Assembly: GCF_000350225.1 (NCBI RefSeq) | Contig: NW_005179179.1 | Location: forward strand, 94,609 to 158,608 | Source: Chondrus crispus | Lineage: Eukaryota; Rhodophyta; Florideophyceae; Gigartinales; Gigartinaceae | Reading direction: 5' to 3' | Length of the DNA: 64,000 nt | In this document: piece after piece, positions 45,626-57,215 of the stretch | Numbering within the stretch: position 1 is the stretch's first letter | Layout of the letters: each line of letters starts with the position of its first letter | Notes under the pieces: generated by a model | The model's input: the letters and a program-made list of their open reading frames with translations, nothing else | The model's database searches: none | Told to the model about the DNA's origin: nothing | Program-made: the position numbers and the translations under genes

Positions 45626-46832
45626 TCATACGTTTCGAAACAGCAAATGGTTCGCATCGACGCCCAGATATGGCATGTAGGTATTGAGTATCTGATTGAT
45701 GCCAACCAACCGGGTTCTCAAATTGAAGAGCAAAATGGCGAGATGGAGTATGATCCTCCTCTCGTCTCGCTCCTCATAGCAAAAACGATCTTTCAATCTC
45801 GGAAAAGATCCTTGAAAGGCTCTCATTCCCCACTTCGATGCTTGCCTGACGGATGTCGCTTGCTGCACCTTCTGATGAACATTTCGGTCACTGCTCATTG
45901 GCATATCTTGCGCAGATTTGATAAAAAAAGGGTAGTCTCCCTTACTAAACGCAGAATCTACAACGCACGTCGCACCATGATTTTCAAATGTTTCCTCAAG
46001 TTTCCGATATACATTGCCCCATTCGGCAATTACCGAGTCATGGAGACACCCGGGAGCATTGTACGCTGCCGCGATCACTACGCCGGAAGGCATAAAAACA
46101 AGTACGTTTCCGACGTAGTGATCATGTTGCCACCCATTGTAAAACATGTTCTGAATTACACCGTTCCCGCTCTCGTGTAGATAAAGCCTCAGTCCATCCG
46201 CCATGGCATACAAATCTTGAAGAAGAGAGTACTTTGCGGAAATGGCTTCTTTGTAATGCCTAATCTCTTGCGCTGTGGGCATTTTAATGCGAGCTTTATG
46301 ATCAGAGTTTAGGACGCGCCTTAACAAGCGGCGACCGAATCGTAAAAATACAGAGCAAACAGAAGCAGTTATGCCCAATAGAATTGACAAGACCATACTA
46401 GAACCCCTTGTCCTGTACCAGCAAAGTGTTAGTGCTAAGCATTGAACAGCCGATAGCGACCGAGGTCTTCCCCTTCGCGTGCGCCGTCGCGAGATGACGC
46501 GAATAAATCCGTCAGAGCTGTAGGGTGTGAAGCGGAGATAAAGGGGTTCGAACAGGCGGAGGAGGTAGCGAAAAGAAGCGTGATCGAACCCGCAAAATGT
46601 GATAAGGGGTTGGTTGGTCTTATTCTGAACCGAACAAAACGGAAAATGGAGATGTCGAGGGGTGTTGCAATGCACTCCTTGTTATCCGCCTGTCTCGTCG
46701 TCTTCGCCCTTCCGTGTTGAGGCGGTGACGAAAAGTGATAGTGCGTTGCCTTTTTGCGCGTTGCAACAGCAAAACAAGGAGGAGATTTCTCATTTGGGTA
46801 TCATAGGATAGGGCGTGAAGGGGGTACCGCAA
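45626..46832 (-). pseudogene. PIF/Harbinger DDE transposase, frameshifted and with mutated catalytic Glu
   Basis: The N-terminus is in the 46832 frame (RRRRDRRITRSALQHPS, SPFSVLF), then a frameshift near 46620 moves to the main frame: ITFCGFDHASFRYLLRLF, then the DDE_4 core. Motifs are MADGLRLYLHES (first Asp), YNAPGCLHDSVIAEW (second Asp region) and TCVVDSAFSKG (Asp). The fourth block reads SKWGMRAFQGSFPRL, where Harbinger enzymes have Glu-Trp-Gly-Met, so the catalytic Glu is now Lys. It is transcribed from the right terminus inward. The enzyme would cut at the element's ends and insert at 3-bp targets, but this copy should be dead. Confidence 0.8.
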
Positions 46833-47302
46833 TCCGTCCGCCGGCGTGCGGACACCTCACTGAGGGTGAGTTGGCATTAAATGTGTCTTACACAAATTTT
46901 TGTTCACATGCATTTCCGTGCCAAGGCACAAAATACGACACACATACACAAGGAAATTTGTGTGTACACAATTTATGTTTTTCGGAGTCGCCCAGTGCAG
47001 AACGTCCTCGGCGAAAATTCCACAAGCAGATTACAGTGGCTGGTCCACAGTAATTAATGGCTACAGTAGCCCGCCGGGCGTGCTATAGTGGGAGTGGAGT
47101 AAAAAGCACGAATTTTTGTCCCAACTTGTTAGTTCTACTCCGGTTCAAATGAGAGGATCGCTTTTCCCTTTGGCTTCTGACCCGCCACCGGTTGTTCTGA
47201 TCTACAGCACGGTGTGGCCGCGCGTGTTTGGCTTAGTTGCAACCCCGTCCAGTCTTTCGAGCAAAATTGTTTATAGAAGAGCCATGCCCCCGCAAAACGA
47301 TA

Positions 47303-48135
47303 CAGTCGACCCTACGCATTAGTGCCGCCCTGTGTAAGGACTAATAATACGGCACTAATTCGGAGCGGCACAATCAGAAAGCAGAATCACTACCCGGCCA
47401 GAACTTTGTTATTAGAGTCTGCTGTTGTTGCCTTTGACCCTGTCTCTCATGCCTACAGTAGCTTCTAGAAAAGCTCGTTTTGTGGACCTCAAGTGCGATA
47501 AGGCATTGCTCACATCGCACTCCACACCCAGACTCTCCAAAGACCCAAACAACCTTGCTAGCACTACAGCACTCGGTACGGCCCTCTCCGTAATTTCACA
47601 CTCGTCTTCTGCCACACAATCATCCATCATAGCATCACTGGCAGACTGATTCTGTAGCTCTCCACCATAATGTATTGAATCGCAAGCATCACTAATAGAA
47701 GCTTCTGCCACAAGCTCATTAGTCTCGATCTCAATCCATTCTTCCACATCTTTCCTGCAGAATTCTGCAGTTTCTGCAAGGCCGTCTTCTGGCACCAGGC
47801 TCAGTCGGGAGAGAAACCCTACTATACCATCCACCATAGATTTATCAATTTCTGTTTCATTTCGACCAACTTTCCGACCTGCAGCAGATGCCCAACCTCG
47901 ATTTTCTGTGCAATCGTAAGGCGCGTACGCTTCGCTTTGGCGATCTTTTCAGGATTCATGTTAGGGTCTTTGAGTGAGGTGCCATCACATCATCAATTGA
48001 GCTGAGGCGCATGAGGAGTGGCCGATGACGACGTCGTGCATGACACGTGGCAGAACCTGTGTCTGCCGGTTTTGGCGGCACTAATTCGAGGGTGGCAATA
48101 ATGAAAGCGGCACTATTGCGCGTCCCCCCCCCCTG
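47303..48135 (-). mobile_element. Internally deleted pogo/Tigger-like element (833 bp)
   Basis: The left end is TA then CAGTCGACCCTACGCATTAG; the right end in reverse complement is CAGGGGGGGGGACGCGCAAT. Both run on into TAGTGCCGC, and TA follows the right end at 48136. The minus strand encodes an N-terminal CENP-B-type domain joined to the transposase C-terminal tail with the DDE core missing, the classic form of a non-autonomous deletion derivative. Confidence 0.75.
47412..47960 (-). pseudogene. pogo/Tigger transposase remnant (CENP-B domain plus C-terminal tail)
   Basis: The minus-strand ATG near 47957 reads NPEKIAKAKRTRLTIAQKIE followed by GHLLQ, the CENP-B N-terminal helix pattern. After a frame change near 47850 it continues as VDGIVGFLSRLSLVPEDGL, EWIEIETNELVAEASISDAC and an acidic ERAVPSAVVLARLFGSL segment, like the C-terminal region of Tigger transposases. 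About 250 residues of DDE core are missing between the two. Confidence 0.55.
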
Positions 48136-51078
48136 TACCCCTTTCTATCTAACGCCAGTGGTGGATTACTCGTCAGTAACGGTGATCCAATATACAACAT
48201 GAAGGAGTAAGCAAACGGTTACTTTGTAATTGATTGAAGAACGACTCAAAGGCGAGACCACAGTTCGCTGGACCCGACGGTGGGTACTGTAATATACTTG
48301 AATCGCCGGGGAAAAATTACTGATTCTAAAATCTTCCTAAATTCTCAGCAAAAATTGCCAGCATCGCCACGTGGCCATTACATTCCAGGATTCCTTACAA
48401 AACTGTGAAGGGGAGTTCGGTGAAGGTAACCAGTACCTAGGTTGCCTCACCAACACATAATCGAAACCTGATAGCATTGATGGTCCCGTGAAAACCAACC
48501 GCAACTATAAAACTAAGTTCAGAAACAGAGGGGATGAACTGCCAGCGTCCTTCTCTCTGTTTCTGTAGCAGCAGGATCCTACTCTAAAACGTAGATTGGT
48601 ACCTTTCATTTACTTCAAGTCCCGTTCTCTGCGCCGTTTTGCATCAATTTCACATGAACGAGGAGACGAAACTTAGCACTAGTCGTATTTAGAATACTAT
48701 CGACCTGCTCTCCGCGAAAGTTTGTTGCACTAAATATGATGCGCTCTTCAGAGAGCGCAGATATTTGGGTAAAACCTATTGCACCTAACCATCGCTTCGT
48801 CATCCCCTGGTTGCTGAGATATATTTAATATTTTAAACATATCTACATAAGTCAACGTTCCGAAACTTGCCAACGTATCTTACTGCCATGGGAATCAGAG
48901 ACTGTCCATAAAAAGTACAAAGATAAAATGAAAACCCTGCTGTGTTTTCCTGCAAGTTACAGATGGATGCAAAGTTAATGCCATAGAGAAGATGCAGAGC
49001 AGCACTGTCGTTGTAAAGACTTCTGGGCTCTCCGCCCAACAAAACGTTTTATATGGAAATATAAATCCACATGTGTTTCCCGCGCAAAAATCATGAATAG
49101 TTATAAAACAAGGGCCTTGGTAGGTATGAACAAATGCCGTGGAAGAAAATTGCTAGGGTCGTCGTATGACAACGGAATATAGATGAAGCAATATAACTCT
49201 CGAGTGGCAAACAACAAATGGAGGGCGAATTCTCGAAAGATGCGCTTCCCATGAACTTTATGCTCACCAGCTTTTCTGTAGGGAAGAAGTGCTGCGCTCG
49301 TTTACACATGTAATGGTGCGCCCTTAAATCTGTAACTGTACGAAAAACGAGTCAACAGGACAGAGAAGTGATGATCACTGTCTTTTCAGATTACTATTGA
49401 TACAACCCAGAAACTGGATCCGGATATCTCAGCAAGAAATGAAATGCTGTAGTTCCCTATCCCGAAAACCAAAATACACCTGAAATGGCTGCACCTAGTG
49501 TGGGATGGATTGAAGTTGTGAGATAGGCCAGTAGCGTAATCCCATTTCTTGTCGCGTCTTGCAATGTTCAGCAAACTACGATCCAGCTCCGCTCCTACAG
49601 TATCCGGTCTTTGAGGATTTAAACGACGAAGTTAGAGGAGAAAAAAAGTATATTGATGTGTAGGCAAGTGGCTGCGAACCTGGTTGCAGCAGCATCAAAA
49701 CCGTTTTAGGAAGACAAACGAAATACACCACTCCTTCCACACCTACAAAAATCCATCGAGACCACGTAGTAACGTAGACAGGGGGCCATACGGTCAGATC
49801 TTATCGCTCCCGTAAGAAAGGAAAAAGGGAAAACCGCAAAAACGGGGCGATTCTTGACAATCGTTCTTTGGAATTCCGAGCCTCTTTTTATTCTTTATTC
49901 GTCTCCTGAGAATGAAATCGTTCCGCTGTCAGAGAATGATGAGTGGAGTTTGGGTCTTCTCGAAATCTTCTGCAAGAAATAGTTCTGAGCACAGACAAGT
50001 GACCCGTGTTTTAAAACTTTTCTTGAGTTCGGTGCGAGGACTACTGTTTTCGCTGCTTAGATGGAAATAAGAATAAAGGGCTTCTGCTACAGAAATCTCA
50101 ACAATGCATGTGATTGTTGTATTGAGAGTGTAGACAACTGAAAGAAGAGGACCGCCTAGTTTGTATTACTGCTTCCTTCTCGGTACCCTAGCATGCCTTT
50201 ATGTGAAGTGTAACACAGTCATCCGATGGGGACATTAGATGTATGCCTTGGCAGAACTCGGAAGGCACTGTCTTTTGCCTGGGTTTCCGTTGTCGCTACA
50301 TTTTTATAAGACTCAGAACCTCAAAGTACACCAAATTGTTGTATTCAATACAGCAACTTGTCGCCGCGAGGGCTTGATATAAATTGATGACAGGCCCATG
50401 AGTGCTTTGAAAATCACTGAATTGGTCTGCTGTGCACGGCGCAACTCATTTCAAAAGATGTGAATACTAGGCAAGAGCGCACATTCGGACAAGAAAACGC
50501 GGGGAGTCGTCCTCGAAACCAGGATGTCTAAGTGCACTCTCTACGATTGAAGAATATAAATTTTTTGCTAGTAGAGAGCACTCTATTTCGCGAAAGCTCA
50601 GTGAATTCAATTGATCTTTTCTCCATTTACACAGTCAAACATTTGCTTCTTGGCAAGAAAAACATATTTGAATTTCACCAGGCAGATCATGTGCGTAGGC
50701 GGCGGATACATAAAGGCATGCCCCCCCACACTGCAAGGCTATTCCTTGCGACGTCACAAAACGCTTCTGGGATACAGTTTGACGATTGTAAGTTAGGACT
50801 ACTGACATTGGTTGGTAAGGAGTGGGGTGCTTTTCTGAGATGCGTTTTGTGAAGGGATAGCGCAAGGACATCTCTGATTTATCCCTGTGGATCGAGTCAT
50901 TTACGGTTCTAATGAGGATGCAAAGCTGTGTTGTGGAAGCAGAATTACATTAATTATTAGTTGATGCCAAGAAATCGGGAGGGGTGAGCTATGAGAGAAA
51001 AAGAGTGTGTTTAGTGGTAGACATGTCAGCGGAAGGGATTTACTTGCGAGGAAACCAATGTAATGTTACAGTGGAATT
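48136..51078. other. No gene seen (2.9 kb)
   Basis: AT-rich sequence with short frames only on both strands (up to about 106 codons at 50532-50852). I found no domain, terminal repeat, tRNA or tandem repeat. It may be unique intergenic DNA. Confidence 0.45.
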
Positions 51079-51849
51079 NNNNNNNNNNNNNNNNNNNNNN
51101 NNNNNNNNNNNNNNNNNNNNNNNNNNNNNNNNNNNNNNNNNNNNNNNNNNNNNNNNNNNNNNNNNNNNNNNNNNNNNNNNNNNNNNNNNNNNNNNNNNNN
51201 NNNNNNNNNNNNNNNNNNNNNNNNNNNNNNNNNNNNNNNNNNNNNNNNNNNNNNNNNNNNNNNNNNNNNNNNNNNNNNNNNNNNNNNNNNNNNNNNNNNN
51301 NNNNNNNNNNNNNNNNNNNNNNNNNNNNNNNNNNNNNNNNNNNNNNNNNNNNNNNNNNNNNNNNNNNNNNNNNNNNNNNNNNNNNNNNNNNNNNNNNNNN
51401 NNNNNNNNNNNNNNNNNNNNNNNNNNNNNNNNNNNNNNNNNNNNNNNNNNNNNNNNNNNNNNNNNNNNNNNNNNNNNNNNNNNNNNNNNNNNNNNNNNNN
51501 NNNNNNNNNNNNNNNNNNNNNNNNNNNNNNNNNNNNNNNNNNNNNNNNNNNNNNNNNNNNNNNNNNNNNNNNNNNNNNNNNNNNNNNNNNNNNNNNNNNN
51601 NNNNNNNNNNNNNNNNNNNNNNNNNNNNNNNNNNNNNNNNNNNNNNNNNNNNNNNNNNNNNNNNNNNNNNNNNNNNNNNNNNNNNNNNNNNNNNNNNNNN
51701 NNNNNNNNNNNNNNNNNNNNNNNNNNNNNNNNNNNNNNNNNNNNNNNNNNNNNNNNNNNNNNNNNNNNNNNNNNNNNNNNNNNNNNNNNNNNNNNNNNNN
51801 NNNNNNNNNNNNNNNNNNNNNNNNNNNNNNNNNNNNNNNNNNNNNNNNN
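51079..51849. other. Assembly gap (771 Ns)
   Basis: This is an uninterrupted run of N. Any frame drawn through it is an artefact. The flanks are not obviously homologous. Confidence 0.99.
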
Positions 51850-54788
51850 TTTCTCTCATCCTCCTTGCATGTCCCTTTCTTGTGTGTACAATCCCTTTCG
51901 CCCTCCCTTTCAATACACGCATGCGTCTTGGTAAATGCCCCACTGTTGCCCCTCCCAATCTCGCCTTACCTTACCCCACGTCTTTGGTGAAACTTCCTCG
52001 CATTTTCCTTTTCAACAATGAGATCACCTCACTGTATCATTTCAACTCGCCTCCCCATCCGCTCCTCTCTCGCGACTATTACTGCCCATGTACGCAATCC
52101 GCTCCCCCTTGCCTTGTGTCCACCACACTAGTCACTTGGCATGAATGTCGTTGCGGTATGTCCCGTGCCGTGATTTCCACCGCGCCTACAGTACCACCAT
52201 GAAAAACACTCTCGCAACGTAAACATAATTGCGATCTGCACCGCTCTAATCTCACGGAAGATCCAAGCATGAAAACCAATGAGGCATCCTATTTTGTTAC
52301 GTTGCCAACGGTCAAAAAAAAAAAAAAAAAAAAAGAGGCTCCCGCAGACATCCACGTGCATACAAACCGCGACCCCTAATTCATTTAGTTTTCATTTTTA
52401 GTCCAGTGCGTGCTTCTTTCCGTAAATTCCCAGAGTACGACCCAATCCTTCTAGTCTATCCCTCTCCGCATATTACTCTTCAACTACTTTGGTAGAAAGA
52501 GTCTTTTTCGTTCAGAGGAGCAAAAAGCTGGAAATCATCACTCTTGCATGAAACGATGCACGAAGTGCTGCACGGAGTGCAAAAGTACAACCCACAACCA
52601 CACACAAAGTTTCCCTTGGTAGCGTTCCAAGCCCATATTTCTATGCATCACTGCAAAGCTATGTTCCATCATTTATCATAGCCGAATGAATCAGGTGCAG
52701 CTCCAAACCGTCGAAGTTAGCAGTCTTTCGTGTGATGAGTGGGTTGGTCTCTACCGCGAGTCCCTTTCTCTTATCCAAGCAAAGATGTTCCACATCTTTC
52801 CTGGCTTGGAGGTGGCAAAGAATGCACGTACATTCCACAGATGCCTTTAAGGCATAAGAGGGCGCTCCCCTCTTTAGATGTTCAGCCTTTTTTCGTCTAG
52901 TAACGAACGATGATACCTATCTTTTTGGCTTCGAAGCCGGGCCAATAAAGCGCATTTCATCCTTGTAATCGTTTCTGCCATCCGTACAGTGTCATCCTCA
53001 CAATTTGTACCACATTCCTTTGAAACCGAACGCTTTCTGAACAATGACAAGACAAAATTGACTTTTGAATTAGCACAGCGCATATTTACACCAATTCAAC
53101 AAGGCAGGGGTACGACAGCCCTGTGCAGCCCTGTGTGGGTACAGATTCTGCCGTGTAGTCGAAAGAGCGATATCTGTGGAGCTTTAAAGAGCCAATGATC
53201 GGTTTTAGGACGGTGCAAAGGTATTGTGTCTTTCAAGGGTTCAATTTTAGAGGAAAGGGCATGTATCTGCGGAATAAATAGTTCCTCGCGGAATCCCGTG
53301 CAGGACGAAACGACCCTACTACCTCCATTTTTTATCTTGTATGAGAGCATTCACAATCGCTCGTTACATTTTTAAAATGATTTCATCATCACCTGTATAT
53401 ATAAAAGAGATAGAAGTAACATATACTTCTCAGTCGCGATGCTTTATGATTTCGTGTTCTGAAATAAGGTGCAACTGCATCATCACAATTTTTTTCGAGA
53501 GACCAGAAGGTGAACGTTTTTGTCGTGGTAAGTCAGTGACATTGTGACAAGAACGCGCTTCATCCAACTTCCCAGAACAGCGAAAGAGAGAGAGCTGCTT
53601 TCAGAGTACTTGCCACAACATTTCAGCATCTCCTTTTAGTGTATTAGAGCAGAACTGGGAAATGATATATTTCTCGTCACCGAGCGACAAACGTCCCCGA
53701 CCGCTAAGTTGTTTTACGTCACATTGCAGGGAGACTATTCCTGTATTCATCACCATGCCATGATTTTGCAGACATAACGAACAACCCTGCGTGTTCTCAT
53801 TGTACGAGGCTCTTCGCAAAGTCGTAGTTGTCGCGAAGGGCCTTCGCTGTTTGCATCCTGCCGTATTTCAAAGACCTCCCAACACCTCGCTATCATGAAA
53901 GTATGAACGAATATGGAGTTCGAGTGCCACGAAGAATAAGCCAAATGCGACATAAATCTGCATATCCGAAGCTTCAATCTTCGAGCTTCATGCTGGTCTG
54001 GAAAACCTGACGATTAACGGCGCTACCTGTTTGCAAGCGTTAGTACAATTCCTAGTGCCTCGTGATGACCATTACAAAGCCTCACACATAAATAAGGGAA
54101 GGTTGAGTACGTCAACACCACACTTTCGACTTCTCCTTTCGGCTATCCTAAGAATAAAAGTAAGGAAGTGTGATATGTGGTCTTTGAAACAAACCATTAC
54201 CTCATATGACGTCGCCATTGTCTGTTAAAGGTAACAATGCGTTTCTCGTATGAAGCCCGGGTGTGCCCTTTACGTGTAGTGTCGCAGCTAAAACACAGGG
54301 CGAATTTACCACGATACTCCTTTGTTGCCTTGCAGAAGGAACCACAAACATGATTGATATAACTTCTATGCCACAGGTTCAGACTGTCGAAAGTGGCTTC
54401 CTAGGACAGGCCCCGATATTCGGTCCTCTCCCGTGTCTATTGGACTTTTGTCCTCACATGAAGACATAATTCGACCTATTTTATTCTTGACTTCCGCTTC
54501 CTCGCCAAGAAAGAAAAAGATACCTCCGCCACCGTACTTGACTTCTGAATAAGGGACAGAAAGAACTTTGTGAGAATTGCACGTTCTTCGTGGTGGTTTT
54601 TAGATATGTCGGGAAAAGAAGCTTTTTTAAGCCACCTTAGAACCCCATGTAAAATAACTTCGAAACCAGAAACGTCATTTTAAAAAGAGAACTATGTACT
54701 CAATCTGCATGATTTTTATTAATCGTTCTGCATATTCAGAGCTCCTATCCTTGTGTTCTGCAAGATTTTATTGGCGAAAACAAGTGCG
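51850..54788. other. No gene seen (2.9 kb)
   Basis: Short frames only. A poly-A run of about 20 lies near 52316-52335. No conserved motif, terminal repeat or structural RNA was recognised. It ends at the TTAA flanking the piggyBac element. Confidence 0.45.
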
Positions 54789-54792
54789 TTAA

Positions 54793-55524
54793 CCACATGC
54801 ACGCTGCGTGCATTTTTTTGATCATGCATGGAAAATGTACAATTGGGTACATTTGTGTACATTCGTGTTCCCTTGCGTACACTGTACATTTGATGCATGA
54901 TTGGACACTACTGTTGTGAGTTTTTCACTGGTCATCCTGAGGCAAGGATGCAGGTTGGTTCCCTTCAAGTGTTATGAGGTGGTACTAGATGGTTCGGCAA
55001 AACGTGTTCCGTATCGGCAAAGGTATTCAGCATCAGCTGGCTCGGGTGCTCGTCCTCCCGCACGTGTCCTCCTTTTCTTTTCTCTTACTAGCTCTCGTCT
55101 AAGCTGTATAAATACCTAGGCTCGCTCGCGTTTCTTTCCGTTCTGCGCATTGTCATGCGCCTCATTGCACATCCCTTCCGTGCACTATTTCCTCCGCGAT
55201 CCTTGGCTTCTGCATTTGCCCATGATCCTTCCTATTTCCGATTCAATGTCGCACTCCTCTCCCGCTGTCTGCTTCCTCTCTATATGTGTGTGTTCCCTCA
55301 TACGCACACCCTAATCTATGCTGGTGACCCTTCCGGCTCAATACACATAGGCTATAAACATTGTATTCACTCAAAGTGCAAGTCTGCATTAAAACGCCAC
55401 ACCGCTTGCACGTGAACAACAGTCTAAATCTTCACAACTGTACCCGTGCGAGAATTTCACGCCCAGAGCAAAACATTCTCGCAAATATTCGCGCACCGGA
55501 ATGCGTAATCTGTGCGCACTTGCC
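54793..55524 (+). repeat. piggyBac left terminal inverted repeat, interrupted
   Basis: It consists of 54793-54911 and 55441-55524, about 203 bp in total, matching 61040-61238 in reverse complement. It contains internal palindromes (TGATCATGCATG) and several near-repeats of GTACA(C/T)T suited to transposase binding. Confidence 0.8.
54912..55440. mobile_element. 529-bp insertion in the left piggyBac terminus
   Basis: It is absent from the right terminus, which reads GGACACTACCCGTGCG at the same place. The left edge TGTTGTGAG and right edge CACAACTG are roughly inverted. TAC lies on both sides (54909-54911 and 55441-55443). It contains a TATAAATA box near 55107. It could be a small DNA transposon with a 3-bp duplication or a diverged solo LTR; I favour neither strongly. 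Confidence 0.55.
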
Positions 55525-56529
55525 TTCCTTTCTCCCTCAACTCCTTTCCTTGCGCATCTTCGGACCTGAACCCCTCTGTCCTTTTTCCTCTTCCCTCGAG
55601 TCCTTTAAGCATGTCCCAACCGCGCCAGGTAAGTGTGTATGAAGCCACTCCGCCAAAACGATCTGCCGAACACTCCGACGCTGTAGAAGACAGCACTGCA
55701 GAAAAACTGAGTAGTGAAAGACGAAGTCATGATAGTTCCGATGGGATCGAAATGAACTTTTACCGTTCAGATATCGGAGCAAGTGATCGTAACAGCGCGT
55801 ACCGATCCGATGTGCCCCTCATATCTTCACAAGCAGTTCGTCGTCGATTATTTCATAACTTGGAAGCGCAGAACCACCCCCCAGATCATGGTCAACAACC
55901 ATGCTCCCCATCAGATAATTCTATGGACGATGGCGATACGCCCTTTTTTATCAGAATCAATTGAATTCACCCCATCAGAAGCGTTTATTGTGTCTTCCGA
56001 AGACTCGTTGTCTTCTATTTAAAAATTAGTTCATGACGATGAAGTTCAGGCTCTTTTGAACGTCAATGATGTCCAACCCAACACGGCTGTTCACAACAAC
56101 ATGGAAGCACGCAGCATCTTTCCACAAGATTTCGGGTCTGGCATCTTTGCAGATCCCTCACAGTGCTTGTTTGAAGAATACGATACACCCGCTGGCGCTG
56201 AAGCTGGTGATGATGAAGATCCAGCGCCAATTGCAGAACGAAATCAAAGACGATATGAACCGCAAAAAGGTGGATTGTCATTTTGGACGTATGACAGTCC
56301 CTGGTATGATGTCAAGTTATGAGTAGACGATGTTGATTTCACTTTAGGAATTGAGTATGTTAATGAGACAAACACTATTTTACTTAACACATTGAAAGAA
56401 GTACGGCTCAACTATAATGAAGACGTGGCTATCACTGCCACTTTTCTCTCTCCGTTGCACGTGTTCGACGTGTTCCTGCCTGAATCAGTACTTCAAAAGT
56501 TGAAGACAAACATAAACAGGGTTTGGGAT

Positions 56530-57215
56530 AACTCCTCCTGGCCCTGGGTTGGGTGAGAGGCGGAGGCTTTAGCGAGGGAGCACGCGGCGCGGACGCGACG
56601 CGCTAATTGAACCGATTGGACGAGCTTGCGAAAAAGGAGTGGCTCACTGGCCAGTTACGTGCAGTCTCCCCGTGGTGCGTGAACGGGAGCGACCGGTAAC
56701 GGGTTAGAAGCCAGCGCGCGGGATAGACAACCAAAACGGACGTTCGTAGGCGCGGAAGGGACGGGGGCGAGCTTGCCCCAGTTTACTGGTGGGGACGGGT
56801 GTCAGGTCTTAACCCCTCAGAGGGACGCCTCGGACACCTGTCCCAGTATACAGTACCTGCCGCCTAGTGCGTACCAGGTACTGTACGCCATTAAAAAACT
56901 AGCGCCTCAATTCCTAATTACCGCGCGGACGCAGCAGCTACACGTGTGTACTACTGTACACACGCGCTGCTTACAGACTACTGCACGGATGCCACGTGTG
57001 CTAGCGTACACGCGTAATACTAGCAGACTACCGCTTTGCCGACACGTGCACTACTGTACACGTACGCCAGATTACGACCGCTCGGCACGCACGCGCGCTC
57101 GCTACACGTGGGCAACCACCCACGTGTATACCGTACACGGCCGTCCGATGACCTCCGCGCGCCCGCGCCGGTCCGTATACTACACAAGGTACTACAGCTC
57201 CGGAAGTGTACTCTG
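56530..57215. mobile_element. GC-rich insertion within the piggyBac transposase gene (probable LTR)
   Basis: Composition changes sharply from AT-rich coding to GC-rich at about 56530 and back at about 57215. The transposase helix domain is split between NINRVWD and LTTVLELKE. Candidate edges are TGGCCCTGGG after CCTCC and TACTACA before GCTCC, giving a near-match 5-bp duplication, but excision does not restore the frame exactly. The interior has many TACTGTACAC and CACGTG-like short palindromes. Confidence 0.5.

Larger units (their letters stand above)
40637..46993. mobile_element. PIF/Harbinger element enclosing two captured host-type genes
   Basis: The termini GGGCGACTCCGAAAAACATA (40637) and its inverse (ending 46993) match for over 20 bp and are flanked by the 3-bp duplication AGT (40634-40636 and 46994-46996). 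Inside are the two Harbinger genes, the Myb-like protein (plus, 40963-42046) and the DDE transposase (minus, 46832-45626), convergent as usual. Between their 3-prime ends lie an ARMC1-like gene and a 5-prime-truncated RPAC1 fragment. The simplest reading is a 6.4-kb element that captured about 3 kb of genomic DNA. Two separate elements flanking the genes remain possible. Confidence 0.7.

Noticed and set aside
50984-52202. Long frames of 310-379 codons across 51.1-51.8 kb
   Set aside because: They run through 771 Ns and have no real coding content.
52316-52335. Poly-A tail of a retroposed gene
   Set aside because: No coding or SINE-like sequence or target duplication is recognisable around the A-run.
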